Below the pieces are notes generated by a model. It made no database searches and was not told the origin of the DNA. It worked only from the letters and a program-made list of their open reading frames with translations. Of a stretch of DNA of 64,000 nt, positions 14,601 through 29,600 are shown one piece after another. Within the stretch, counting starts at the first letter, position 1. Every line of letters starts with the position of its first letter. The position numbers and the translations under genes are program-made. Origin of the DNA: Patiria pectinifera (taxonomy: Eukaryota > Echinodermata > Asteroidea > Valvatida > Asterinidae); contig CM057149.1 in the NCBI GenBank assembly GCA_029964075.1, positions 21,280,197 through 21,344,196 of the forward strand, written 5' to 3'.

Positions 14601-17600
14601 GCGGGTTCCGTCCGCACTTTGGGCACGTTCTCATTCTCAAGAGATTTGCCCGGGATGCCCTCACAGACGTAAGCGCCTTGGTCTTGGGATCGTAAAACAT
14701 TCGTGAACACCAGCTGGTTCCCGGTCCGGATGAAAGTCTCAGAAGGGGCGGGGGCCGTCTTGTACCACCGATACTCCACGGCATTCTCAATGTAGCAGTC
14801 AAAGGTAACCGTTGCAGGCTCCTCCTCCCCAATGCCCGTCGTCACATCGGCTGATGAGGGAGACACTACAATCTGTGGATCTGTCACACAACAGTTTGGA
14901 AGAATCAAGAGAAAATCCTGAGTGAAGTGATTGGAAAAAAGGAAAGGCAATGACAGCACTTGGGCACAAACTTTTAAGGTTTTTTTATTTAAATAAAAAA
15001 CTACAGTAGATAGGTGCAATTCTGCAGAATTATAAACCTCAATGTTACAACTCCAAGAGCCATCGTTCCTTGCTCACTTTGTTGAAATGCCCTTGTTAGA
15101 CTCACCAGCCACAGAGATATTTCTGCAGATTCTGTAGGCTTCGTGAAGTGACCGGTTACTGCGGTCAGTGTCGCAGCCTGCCTGGTCGTAGCGCTGCAGT
15201 GCTTTTGACCATGGGGCTACGAGATCATCTGTGCAGGCCGGACTGGTGATTTTTGAGCAGTTTAGTGCCACTGCCTGTGGCGGTTGACCAATTATTTCGG
15301 CAGGATCATAACACGGGTATTCCTCTCTTCTCCCACCATAGCGTCGCAAATTGGGAACAGAGAAAAAAACGACCAATCCGAAGCTGGCGTTGGCCCGAAG
15401 CGGGGGCGTCAGGTCAAATTTCAGGATGGTCGCGGGATCGTTAGGCACGTACATCGAGTCGTATTGCCGTCTGTACATTTCAATGACTGGTCCACCGGCT
15501 CCTCGTCGTTTACGTTGAGGCAACGAGTTATCAGGCCTCATGTCCAGAACAACGGATACGACATCGGGTACAGCATCCTTCCCGTATTGGTTGACGAGTT
15601 GTCCACGCAGCACTGATGAGGAAACTGTGATCTGGAAAATGAACACTTCCGTCGTCCAATCCGTTAAGAGATAGGTATATCTTTCACTGGCCATTCTTTT
15701 TGAGAGGGAAAAACAACCAGATTCATCTGTGGAGAATTGGCGAAGCTCTGCAGATAGACTCGCACATTCACCGGCTGTGAACGAAAACATTGTTTTTCTT
15801 TTTATTTAGCGTTTAAATTTAATGAGATGGTATAAGACCCTGGCAATCAAAGATGGATCCCGATGATAAAATCTACTTCAAGTCAGTGACTGATCTTAGT
15901 TAAGTTCAAGAGAAAGGCATGAAACCATACTAAACCGTAAAGAATTACTTTAGCAATCGTTTGCAAAGTATTAGATCCACGTCGACACAAATACAACCTA
16001 GAACTATTACCTGCATACTAAAAGCACTAGTGTATAACCGTTGTTGCTCCAATTTACCTCCAAATGACCCCCATCCCCTATCAAGACAAGGCGTGCCTAG
16101 TAAGGGTGGTTAAGGCAAAGCACGCAACAAGCTCTGCAATTGAGCCATAATGGCTAAAAAAAAAAGTTTGAAGAATAAGCTGTAGAAGTAATGTGATGGA
16201 AACAAAAACGCCACTTATGCTGTTCGCATGGTGACTTGAATAATGGCCTACACATGTATCATGAACGTATCTGGCACAAAAACAACCTTTAGTTTTTACA
16301 ATAATCCTTGTTTGGACATTTCTCGGTGAACAAAATAATCCGAAAATATACGTTTTGTAAAGAAACTTCCGGCTTAATTTGAAACCTCATTTGGGAACAT
16401 CGCAATTGAATGCAGGGCCTGCATCACTGCCTACAATTGTGTGTTGCAATGCACATTGAAAATCTTGTTAAGTGCAACTTTTAGTTTTGGGGTTTTAGGT
16501 GCTTCAGCGCCTGTGCTCTCGTTATTTCTTACACAATGTTCCCAAGTGAGGTATCAAGTTGAACCAAAAAGTTTCCGTGACAAAATGAATGAATTTTTTC
16601 GAAATGTTTTGTTTGATTATAAATGATGATTATAAATACTGCGTAGTTTCTTTCTGTGCCAGGTGTACATGAAACAAGCGGGCTGAGCTCGACTAATGCA
16701 CCTGTCATTTTTGTAAAAATTGCTTCATCACTTCCATGAATAAGCAATTAAACCTTGTAAAGTCAGGCCATTTAATAGTCAGTTAGTCTACAAAGAGTAA
16801 ACTAGGCTGGACATCTACGACAGACAGAATCGAAGGAGAACAACTTACCTAGTGGAGAAACAGTTGTAACAGTCTCATGCATGACAGCTCGCTTAGTGTA
16901 ACGATCCAGGAAACATTGAAAACTGTAGGGGGAAAGAAGGTGTACAAAGATGACTTTACTTTCAGTAAGAAGGCGAAAACTACAGAAGGTGCAAACAATA
17001 TTCAGATATAAAACAAACAAACAAACAAACAAGCAAACAGCCATCCATGATTTTTGATTGTGTGGAAATGTATTGAATTTGGGGGAAATAAGTATGGCGG
17101 AATGAGGGGAAAAAAAATACAATTTTTTGAGCATTTGTGATGCGATAAAGCTAAATGAGTCGTTTGTTGGGAAACATGCCAAAATTGGGCCACTTCATCA
17201 CATCACTTCATCATATCTCTTGGTGTTCCCTCTTCCATAATTTTTTGTTTTTAACCAAAAAAGGCATCAGCATGCGTTTTTTACAGCAGTAATGCTGAGA
17301 TTGTGCTCTTTTCAAATCTGTAATAAAAATTGTTTGACCAGGGTCCACAAACGACTCATTAAGCTTGATCGCGTCACATTTATTAGATTTGTTAAAACAA
17401 TGCAAACATGCTTTTTATAATAAGTTAACTCATTCACATGTGATGACTCACAAATTGATTGTGATAAAATTGTTGCTTTTTTCCCCAGAGTACATTTTCA
17501 ATCCCTTGCTTGAACTGTTTGGTAAAACTGACAAATGGAAAGTTTCCAGATGGAGAGCGAAAAATGTAGAAATGTACAAATATAAAAAGACTGACTATAA

Positions 17601-20600
17601 AAATATCTTTTTTTTAAATAAAAATACACGAACGATTTTACAAGCTCCAATGAGTAATGTAACTTTACCTTTGTGGTGTGGATTCTACAGAAACCTGAAG
17701 TATTGCAGAACCATTTCCCCTGACTTGAACGACATCATTAACGTCATACCACTCGACTACCGGTTGAACAAGGCCGGTTCCCACGCAGACCAGGGACACT
17801 GACTCTCCTACGGCCGCTGTCTGGTCCGGACTGACATGTTGGAATTCAGCCGGAGCTGTGAGGAGAACAAGCTAAGCTGATTCAGCAATGACCTACAATG
17901 ACTCACTTTTTTTTAATTAAAAAAACAAAATGGACATTGTTGCTGGTTCAAAAAGAAGTATTCACTCAATTTCTCAGAAGATTGTGACACTTTGTATTGT
18001 CTTTAAAGGGAAAATACAACATTTGCAAACATCAAAAAATAAAACTACCAAATCATTTTGAAATACCTTGCTGGACTGTTAGTGAATGACAGTGTAAAGC
18101 ATCCTGTAAAATCATGGCACCTGGTATACTGTCATTTTCAAAAAAAGAGGTATTTTTGTATCAATTTCCAACGCTGGTCGGCCGACCAGCGTTGGAAAAA
18201 AACTGGGTTTTTTTCAAATACTGGCCCCAATTGACCATCGCACTTGTTTGCAATCGATTACACACCTATGAACGGATACAAGCCAGCTAGACTGGTTTCC
18301 TGACCTTACAATTCCCCAATGTATGTAAACTGCTCTGTTTCTTCTTGTATGGAGTCAGGGAACCAGACTACAGGAAAATGATTGTTTTTCTTGGTTTTTA
18401 TAGCATTTTCGAACACAAAACCTCAAAAAAGTCAGTGTAACTATATTTGCTATATATTTCCAACCCCCCAATTCCATCCATTTCTGAAAATTACAGCAAA
18501 AGCAAATGATGTATATTCCCTTTAAGCGAACTTGACTCCTTATTCGGTTGATCCATGTCAACAGTGTGATATAGTACCTAACACCATGGCCCATGGCCCA
18601 TGGCCCATACCGCACTCTGCGTATCTCACTATTCTACATGTTCTAAGATGCGTGTGCAATTTCTTTGGTGTAAAAGGACAACCCCTGGAAAGTTGTGTAC
18701 AGCGTACATTTTCCATATTTACTGTTTGCTTGAAGATATGTTATCCCACTAGCACTCGTGATCACATCTGTCATGCGTCTGTGTTTCATATGCTATTCAG
18801 CCTCGTGGTATATGGGACACAGACGCACGTTTATTCCATGTTCCACTGGTGCTTGTAAGATAAATACAACTGATACTTTTCAGGTGTTATATATCATTCC
18901 AGAAGATGAAGGTAATACTAGTTTATTATTTTTTAGGTTTTGTGATAATTCCTTGTGTAGTTTTGTAATTCGTTTGTTTTAAAGGATTCGTTTTTATCAT
19001 GCTCAAATTCTGTCTACAAAAAAATAATCTACAATGTTCAAACTCAATTTTCTTGATTAAAATCACAATGTGCAGCAAAATACACTGTTTAGTCTTAAAT
19101 TAATTTCAATAGCCTTAAGTAAATTGTTCATGATAGGCTATAAGCTACTTTCTGACATTGTTTTTTTTTTGGGGGGGGGGAATGGGTGGACTTCACTGAC
19201 TCGAATCCAACAATATCAATTATGATCAATCATTTTTATAGAGATTTTACTATGACCTCAGTATTTCAGAGTTTCTCCCACAAAAGTTTTCAGGAAATAA
19301 TTTCTGTTTGCCTCATCAAACTTAATGTAAAAGGTTTTATTTTTAGCTTGGTACAGACTTTGTAATACAAAAATACAAAAGACCCCTTTTTGGCCAGGAG
19401 GGAAAATGGAGGCGAAGCGCAGCCCTAGCGAGCGCGATTCACGGTGCATAGCAAATGACATAGTCTAGTGCTGTGCTGCACATCAATTACGCCCCGTGCC
19501 GAAGATGGCGGCAATATCCGTGAGCCTGTCCACTGTCGGGACCATCATGAAATGATAAATTTACAGGACTTACACAAGCAAGGTTTAACGATTTCTTCTA
19601 TGGCTGTGTCGTGGTTTTCCATCATGCAAGACAAATATCCAGGAAGGGGAGGTGGTCGAAGGAATTGCGACATGTCTGATCCGCCAGGTGCCTGTACTCC
19701 TTTCCACCACTGGTACGCTCGGAGACAAGTGTCTGACACCTCGCAATCAGCAGCCAGGGTTCTAAACTGAACGGACAGGCAGTCTGTACACCTGCTCTGA
19801 ATGGGCTGAGGATCATAACACGGGTACCATCTGTTCTCCACGTAACCCACCATTATTGCGATGATATCACCGGGCCGGACGGAATGCGGGACTTGGAGGG
19901 TGACCTCTGCCGTTTCTGGAGTGGTCAGTCCAGGGTAGACCTGCCAAAATTGATTACAAAGATGCACTGTCTATGCTAACTTTATTTCCGCACTAACGGG
20001 GTACAATTGACTGGAAATGTGGGATTTGAGAGGGGGACACTGGAGGGTACTGCGCCAAGCAAGATATTTTGTTGTTGTTTCCTGTGCATTCCTGAGTCCT
20101 TGATGATCATGCACACAAACAAGGACTTGCTCTGTACTTTAGAAATTGCATGGGTCATCGTATAATTACGTGCGTAACAAAGACGGAATTTTTGCTACAA
20201 ATTGACAGGACACTAATTATCATGTGCATGAATTGACCCAAATGTCATCTAATTCATATTCATAGCCCATTTAGGAGCACTGCAGCCACAGTAAACACAA
20301 TTTTGTTGGTCTTCAAGACACTTACTGGTACAGGTAATGTACATGTACATATCGTGGACAGAAATGTTGTGACAAGTTTCTGTCCATGTTGCGTACGTAA
20401 TATTCTGAACATAAAATGACATCTGAAATATATGGTACATTGTCTTGGTTTTTCAATATTTGATGAGACATTTATTATAATTATAACTTTTCTATCAATA
20501 TTAACCAACTTTCTGTCCATGTTACATACGTAGCATTCTGGGCATACATATGTTTCAGAGCAGGTGTATAGTCTATCTATTGTAGTGCTGCCAGTGCACA

Positions 20601-23600
20601 GCAAGAAAATTAAAAATAGCAACTGCCACAGAGATCACTCTTGGCCAATTTACATACAGAATCTGTGGGTGAAGTGTTATGATATTTATATAGATCTACT
20701 AGTACTGTTCATACACACAGTCAACTGGGCAAATGTAAATAAAATCAATGTGATTTATTTTTTTGGTTTAGCACAGACAATGTCACACATTGACGAAGGT
20801 TCTCATCTTTTGAAATCCAGCTAACATATTTCTACTAAGGGCTGATATTACACACATTAAAGATGCAATTGATAAAAATATTGGTCAAAACATACCCAAA
20901 AGTTTTCTACAGATTTTCTTAAGGGTGTGGATATGTCCACAAAGATGAAGACACCCCGTCTATTGCCAGTTATTTCCGGTGAATACAACTCATCAAATTG
21001 GCCCCACGCAACGCGTACCTGTTGGATATTAACAAATTTGTCATCACTCAAAAGAGAAAAGAAAATTGTGAAAAATTTAATTGTAATTTAAATAATAATT
21101 GTTCAAATCTACTTTTTGTCTTACTAAGCATTTCTGTCAGACCAGATGTACATCCGCCACAGTAAACATGTAAACCGTGCAGTCCGTGTCATGGTCGGGT
21201 CGCTGCCGACTAAGCATTTCTAGTTCATTCGTAAAGGGAATATACAACATTTGCTTTTGCTGTAATTTTCAGAAATGGATGGATTTGGGGGTTAGTATTT
21301 TATAGCAAATATTGTTACACTGACTTGTTTGAAGTTTTGGTTCATAGATGCTGGAAAAACCAAGAAAAACAACCATGTTATCATAGTCTGGTTCCCTGAC
21401 CCCAGTTAAATTGAAACGGAACAATTTATAGACGTCGGCAAATTGTAAGGTCAAGGAACCAATCTAGCTGGCTTGTACCCCTTCATAGATGTGTAATCAA
21501 TTGCAAACAGAATGCCGACTTACTAAATATGGTCAATTTGGGGCAGCATTTGAAGGAAAAAAAACAGGTTTTTTCCAACGCTGGTCGGGACCAGTGTTAG
21601 AAATTGATACAAAAATACCACTTTTCTTGAAAATGTCAGCACTCCAGGTGCCAGGATTTTACGGGATGCTTTTAGCTAGATTGTCATTCACTAACAGTCC
21701 AGTAAGGTATTTCATAATAATTTGGTAGTTTTGTTTTCTGATGTTTGCAAATGTTGTATATTCCCTTTAAATGATGAGATAATTAAGCTCTGCCAAATCA
21801 AGCAGCTGAAATGGTATTTTACTCTACACAACTACAAACTGCTGAGTCGTTGAAGATGACGGGGATATTCAGGTAACAGTTCAAACGGGGATCACAAAAT
21901 CAACAAGACAAGGTTAATCTAGTAAAGCTGTTCCCAGAGTCCACAACATTCTATTCAATTTTTTCTGAATGAACCCTAACCGCCCTGAATCCGAAGTGGA
22001 GCAATTTGGAGGACTACAGGATTGCCCTCTCAGGGACAAGCAAAAATCGGTCAAAGAGAATTACCTAGGTTCATCAAAAACTTTGCACAAAGAGTTTCAT
22101 TTTGTAACCATGCACTGCATGAAATATGTTCAATGTTATGAACGGTGGGTTTTTTTTCGGGGGGGGGGGAGATTTGGTTCTGAAAGCCATTCTATAGGCA
22201 CCAGTCTAGACGAAAGAGATTAAAAAGAAACTCACCGCAGTTAGATGAATTGAATCCTGACTGATCGCTGGCACCGCAAATCTAGAAACAAAACCGATAT
22301 CGCCTTCTGGGTAATCCGTTGCGATGGCATCTTGCCACCCGTGGGAGTCTGTGCAGGAATCCAGCAGGCCCACATCCCCACAGATCTTATCTATTTAAGA
22401 AGATCCAAAGAGAAGAGGACATGCCAAGTGCCAAGGATTGTAAATGGCAGACCTACAGCTTTTCCTTTTGTCTGTTGTAACTGCATGACTCATATACAAG
22501 CTGTGTTTGTTAAAGTTTTGCTTTGCCATAAAGATATAGTCCATCATTTGTAATTTGTGCATTTTGTTCGTTTGAAGCAACAGAAGTGTTCAAAATCTAA
22601 TGAAGGATACTGAACAACTAACCTGATGAAGTTTCAGCTCAGCTTCAGCTGTATATTCCGAGAAAAACAGCATTCTAGGATCTCAATTTCAAATCAGAAG
22701 TTGCTGAATCATGTTTTGAATTGTTTAGAATTGCAGCCATATGCGATATCGCGCAATGATCCGACGAATTATAGCAACCGCGCGCGCGTGTGCGTCGTGC
22801 CAATGCTTGCACGCGCTTCGCCGAATAACAAAACGAGCTACTAATTTAAATTTCCTATGGTGCGTCTTAAGACGCACCGTTGGAAAGCCCTTCTTTCGCT
22901 GTTTACTTCAAAATGACAGCTTGCCAGAAAGAATGATTTCAAAGGGAGTTTAGTCCACTTACTATCTTTCAACCAAGTATTTTTTTAACAATACTTACGC
23001 CAGTTACTTTTCGGATGGCTGCAAATGATATACTATAGCTTTAAATCCAGTCCTACCTTCACAGTCAGCACCGGAGAAGCCTGAACTTTCCTCATAGTCA
23101 TACCATGATGAATCATCTAAAAATCCGCTCCCCTCAGACTCGCAAAGAGACAACGTTGACGTTGGTTTGCAAACATCGCCGGTAGTCTGTGATCCACCGT
23201 CGCACAGGGTGTGATCAGGATTGCCACATTCTGTATGTTAATTGGACGGGAGAGATTAATAGGCAAAAACATTAGGGGATGATTATGATGATTGATTGAT
23301 GAATGATTAGGAGATAAAATGGTTAATGCTCATTTAAGGTTAAGATATGGGAAAAACGAAAATCCATGAAATGATCGTCAGAGGGTTTTGTTGCCAAGAG
23401 CTACATAGGGTCTATGGTATATGTTTGTAGTTGCCTTATAGGCAATCCTTACAATACTCAATCCTTTTGTTCTACATAAACTTTTTATATAGTTAAAAAA
23501 AAAACATTTATGGTAGAACCTCTGGAACTCCAAATTTCAAATGAGATTCATTCAATATCCTGAAATCAGAAAAATAACGCGGACCAAAAATCCTAAAAAT

Positions 23601-26600
23601 CAAAAAAATCCGGACCAATAAACACCTGAAATCAGTAAAAAAATCTTGAAAAAACTTTCCCCTGTCGTTTGAACAGGTGACCATGATACACTCTTGATTG
23701 AGATGAAGATGAGGTTTTAAGCAAGCCACTATATTGGTTCAAAGTCGTACAAATTTACCCTGCTCAAAACCAAAGTACCTGAACAGCGGCACATTACACG
23801 ACAGCACTATATTGGTTGCTTGGGCAAATTCAGAATGTAACATTGACTTTGTACTCCTCCTTTCCCCTCCCTTAGTCTATATGTGAGCAGATTCACTGAT
23901 TAATTAGGCTAGTCCCCACCTTTTGACCTCCTAGATTTTGACCAATCAGCGAGCGCTTTCTATATCGGGTCTTCGGTCATTCACCCGTTGCGCTTCAAAG
24001 CCAATGGATTAAAAAAAACCTGCGTTACGCGTTCTGTTATCATGTTATCAATGCGCCCGGCTGTTGTTGCATTACAAAACACTGCATTCGAATGACCAAT
24101 CAAACCATTTAGTCCTGATTTAGGAAAGAAATGACATCACAATTTAGTAAAGTCGACTCCGATTGGCTGGCACGCGGCTTGCAAATATGTATATGTCTAG
24201 ACATATCAGACGTTATACAAGAGTCTTGCTCCGTGGATAACGGGTGATACTCAGACTACCCCTCCCTCATGGCAATCTGGATCAAAGAATGAGCACACAG
24301 TCTCAAAATCTGAACACAGATGGCGAGTTTGGCAATTAATTTATGTCAGAATTATGAATCCCGATTACCCAAATATAAATAATTCAACCAGGAGTCAGGA
24401 CAGCCCCAACAAAGAGCTCCGTTTGCATTAATACAATGCTCTTTCCGCCAGTTTTCAACTTTTTGACTTAAAGTGGCAAAGTTACGTATTTTCACCCAAC
24501 AATAAAGCATGACTGAACTGGAAGAAGTACAATCTTTGGCAGCCTCAACTTCAGTGGTCTTAACAAATTTGATCAAAAACTGAAATACTAGAGTTCAGAA
24601 ACAAGACGACAATATCTGGCAATAACTCCTCATAATTGCAGAGACATTACGTAGCTCCTTGGTCACTCCATTTATTATTCTTAGGCTATTGTTCCGTGTT
24701 TGTTTCTGGTTTTTATTTGGTTGCAAAATCACCCTGGTTTGCTTCAGACTATAGTCACAACAAATCCACAAGAAATGTTCGTGTCCTAACAAGAATTTCT
24801 TTTGAATTAAACAATAAGTGATCTTGAAGTAATTTTAAAGTTTCAAACAGTAGTGGGCCACCAAATATTTCTCACAACAATTCATATGTAAAACACATGC
24901 TCACATCAGCTACATTTGAAACACTCTACCATACTCACGTGGAATAATGGTGAGATTGAAAGCGCACTTTGCAGTGTTCCTTGGATTGGACACGTCAATA
25001 AATGTGTATACAACTGGAGTGACACCGACATCGAAATAGCTCTCATAGCCAGGTACCCGTGTTTCATATGTCCTCGGTCCCTCGGCTCTAGGACTTATTA
25101 TCCCCAATCGGTTGCCTGGAGTACCTCGGATGTATTCAACGCTCAAATTGAAGCCCGCCATTGGGCAGTTTGTCACAATGATAGGCTCAACATACTCTGC
25201 ACGAAGTTAGAGAACAGAAAAAAGAGTTACAGAGTTGATACATTTACAGGGCAAAAAATACGAAACCCCAATGTCGGGACCATTATTGTAGTGAAGTGCT
25301 GCATGTAGCACTTTCAAAATCTAGGATATAAAAGCCCAATTCATAAGCTTTCATTTAGTACAAGAATCATTCAAATCACTTATGAACTTTTCAAATTAGG
25401 GAATTTTAAACACAAACATTGTTTTAAAGTTCTGTCTCCTAGGCGTGAGACAGAGACTGTATAAAGTTGCAGCGATATTACCTGCAGCCGATGTGTTCAA
25501 GACTTGGTTGGGTTGGCCTGAACAGATCAAGGGTGCAATCATATAAACAGTCGCCCTTATTCTTATTCTTAAATACTAAGGTCTTTAAGTTTATTCACAC
25601 GAATTTGAAAACCTTCAAAGACATCTTGGTCTTCTATTTCAGTTTCAATTGTCACTTATTGACCCCCACGTACACGTATTTCAGGACATCTCATTTACGT
25701 ACAGCAGTATGGGCTCCATGCGCCAACAAAGAGGGCGCCCTTTTACCTAGCAACGACGTCCCATGGGTGGGACATTTAGCTGGTTGATGCGCACCGTTCC
25801 TTGTGTGTGACGCACGTACACCAGGGGTTTTGGGGGTCCGCTCATAAGTCCGATGCCTCATAGGTCCGACGCCTCATAAGTCCGACAAAATCGTATCCCC
25901 TAACCAAATAAAGGCCCACAAGTCCGACGCCTCATAGGTCCGACGCCTCATAAGTCCGACACCTCATAGCTCCGACGCCTCATAGCTCCGACGCCTCGTA
26001 AGTCCGACAAATTAAACGCCTCGTTTTTCCGTTGTCGGACTTATGAGGCGTCGGACTTATGAGGCGTCGGACCTATGAGGCGGAATAAATAAATGTTATG
26101 CCTCATAAGTCCGACGCCTCATCAGTCCAAAATTTCGGACTTATGAGGCGTCGGACCTATGAGGCGTCGGACTTATGATACGGCCCCGGGTTTTGTACTA
26201 TGTACACGCAGTGGTATGGCCACGCATCGCGGCAAAATTGCAGTCAGGCAAGATGGTGTCTGTTGGTCATCCACAACTGTTCGTTCTTTGCCAGTGAGGG
26301 GGTACTTGTGAACGGAGCTGATAGGGGTGTGTATGGGTAAATGGTACCAGTCTGCATGTATTTTAGAATTGTTTTTTTGAAGGGGGGGGGTTTGAAGCTA
26401 CTCCCCTCCTCTTCTACCCAGGGCCCCTCCCCCACCCCCTCCCAATCCTCCTCCCCCACCTCAATTTTAATAGGCTATGTCTTGGTCCTTCCTAGCTAGC
26501 CCCCATGGCTTCAAACATTGTGGTTACAATTTACCTTCTTCCACTGTGATTCTGAAGGAGCATCTTCCAACATTGCCTGCCAAATCCTCAAACTCGTAGG

Positions 26601-29600
26601 TGACCACGGTTGTTCCAAGGGGGAAAATTTCACCGGATCGATGGCTCTGATTCCTCAGACGGACGCCCTCTGAGTCGTCCGATGCTTCAGGCTCTTCCCA
26701 ACTTGTCGGCCGCCCTTCCGCGCCCCGGGGGGCCACTCCTGTGATGTTACCTGGGCAGATTACTATTGGTGGAACATCATCTGCAGAGACGCAAAAATAC
26801 CAGTAGATCATGAAAATTCAATATTAGCCTTACAGTTCACCAACGACAAGCCTGGTGGTGGCACACTTTTAGAACTTGAAATAGGCAAAGTAACGTGCAA
26901 ACTTCTAAAATTTGCCATCAGTTATGGGCTTTTGGCACATTGATTACTTAAGAAAATCACCCTCACAGAAAAGCCTTTGTGAAACTGTTATTAGCATCTC
27001 AAACGGAAAAATATCATACATAGAGACATATCGTGCCAAAAATTAAAAACCTCTCCCTTCTGAAAACCTAAAAAGTATACTAAAATAAATCCCAGTACAC
27101 GGAGACTACTATGATGTACTTTACTGGTACCGGTGTCGTGCCAAAAACCGTCCGGTGCCAAATAGTGTCCGCTGAGCATGCGCAGTAGGCGCCAGACACT
27201 ATTTGGCATGTAATACATGCCAAATAGTGTCCGGTGCCAAATAGTGTCCGGGCGCCGTCGATCGAGGGAGAACAAGGGCGCACGTACGTACGTCCATGGA
27301 GGAAGGAACATGGTACGTCCTGCCGGACAGTACATGTATTAAGCTGGAAAAATCGGACAGTATTTTCCAGGAAAAATCGGACAGGTGAACTGACGCGCGG
27401 CGAAAAAAACACACAAAAATTTTGCACAAATACAATGTTTAAACTATTAGGGAAACCAAGTCAAATAGTTATCACAGATAACAAGGAAAACGTTAAAACA
27501 GATTGTAAAAAGCAAATTCAGGTGGAAAGAGATCTTTTTATACGATGTATTGACAGCTCGACAAGGCACGCAATAGGATGCACGCTAAGCGCGGACACTA
27601 TTTGGCAAGCGGCCGTAAACAATGTGACGTCATAGACGCATGACCAATCAGATCGCATTATGCTAATTAGCGGACACTATTTGGCACCGGACGGTTTTTG
27701 GCACGACACCGGTAGTAATGAAGCTCGGTGTAGTTTACTCATAAAAAGATGAACATTTATGGTAGTCACTGGGTTAAAACTGAATATTATATTGGAGACT
27801 AAGATCTCTTCCAGGATATACATTTTTTTTAAAATAACGTTGAAGGACTCATTAGAGTTTACAAAAAAATCCAAAGTGACTGCATCGGCTAGAACCCATA
27901 GGCTGTAGGCACATTTTCATTCTCACGCAAGTCCACGATGTGAAAACAAACTTATTTGAACAAGGAGATCTAGGGACAAAAAATTCAGGACGTGAAAGGT
28001 CGTGAGTAAAATTCATTTTTACCCATCCCCAAGTGATTTCTCATCTTTTCTTTTGTGAGGAATACCAAGATAAAATTCCAACATGCATGTTTCTTGGGGT
28101 GATGATTACGATAAAAAATCACTGTCAACAATTACAGCAAGAGAATATACCCAGTATAAAAATGCCCTAGGCAGGCCACGTGAGGGTCTGGAAGCTAGCG
28201 ACAACACCTCTACTTTAACGCCGAGTTTAGGTGATCCATTCTTGACATACATGCGTGTTCTCGTGCTCGAATGGCGGGAACACGACCTACGAACACTGCA
28301 CTCGGAACAGGATTATGCATCACCGGTACCTATCCATCCGGGTTTTGCAGGAACAATAAACCCATGTTAAGAACGGATTCAACCCTACGACTGTATGTTT
28401 GATAAATGAGGCACTTGACTCAAAGGATCCTTTTAAAGTATTGTTTGGATTTATAAATGTATTAACATAATGTCCAAGCAAGCCACTCTAAAAAAAAAAA
28501 GCCAGCTACACACTCATAAACATGCGTCGTAATATTCACACCACGTTATTTGTACTAAACCTTCTGCCCAAAATACCAGCCACATGTGTTCATTTCAATC
28601 GACTAGGCCCGACTATTAAAATCACTTGTGACTATTGCAATTCACAAGTCGCCTGAAAATCTGTGATCCAAGTAATTTAATAAATTGCCCAATAAAGACT
28701 CCTTAAAAAGATCTTTTTTGGGCCTTTTTTCAATTACTTGGGATCACAGATTTTCAGGTGACTAGTGAATTTCAATAGTCACAATTGATTGTAATTGTTT
28801 CCATGTTGTAGACAAATTACAAAGGATTTTAATCAATTTCAACTTACCAAATATGACCTCAACTGTGAAGTTACACGTTTGTAGTTGTAGAATTCCTAAT
28901 GATGGACCAACAAAATCATAGCGCACCACTGTTCGGCCGATTGGAAAGACGTCCCCAGGGCTGTGCGTACTAGTAGTGCTGCTGTCTAGGGCTGTCTCTG
29001 GTGCTGATGGTGGTGTCCATGTCACGGGCGTGGCATCCTGAGCTGTGTATGCCACAACAGGCTCAGGGCACTTTACTATTTGTTAATTTGAAAACAGAAT
29101 GATAGAATCAGAACTGGCTTGGGCCTCATTTTTTGGGGGGGGGGGTGGTAGTGGGGGATCGGGAGTGGGACACATGGCGAGAAAGCTACCACAGGCTGGG
29201 GTTGATGACAGAGGTGTCCCTCTCCATCAATTTCACCACAAAGACCACATACATGACATATAAGTCTTCCCTTTTGACTTCCACACTCCAAGTTATACAT
29301 GGTTTAAGTTGGTGAGAAGTAACATTTTCTGTCAGAATATCTTTATTTCTGGCATAAGACTGAGGTGATGAAGCAGAGTTGTAGTAGAGTCCGTCACAAC
29401 ATCACAACGAACCGTGCACAGGGTGTTGAAAACCTAGATGGGTTGAATAGACATGTAAATGTGGCCAAAAACAGAAGAAAAGTGCCCAACTTGGCAATAC
29501 TTAACAGTAATTTTCATGCCCATTTCATTATTTCCTAACCCCCTAGCAGTTCCTCAGGACTACCCTGCTAAATCCAACAGAGTCCAACTGGAGTTTTAAC

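Noticed and set aside
24352-24576. Cys-containing 74-codon minus frame in intron 8
   Set aside because: No splice sites in fitting phase and no recognisable motif.
25841-26180. CRISPR-like repeat array
   Set aside because: Units abut without spacers, alternate in orientation, and lie in an animal intron.
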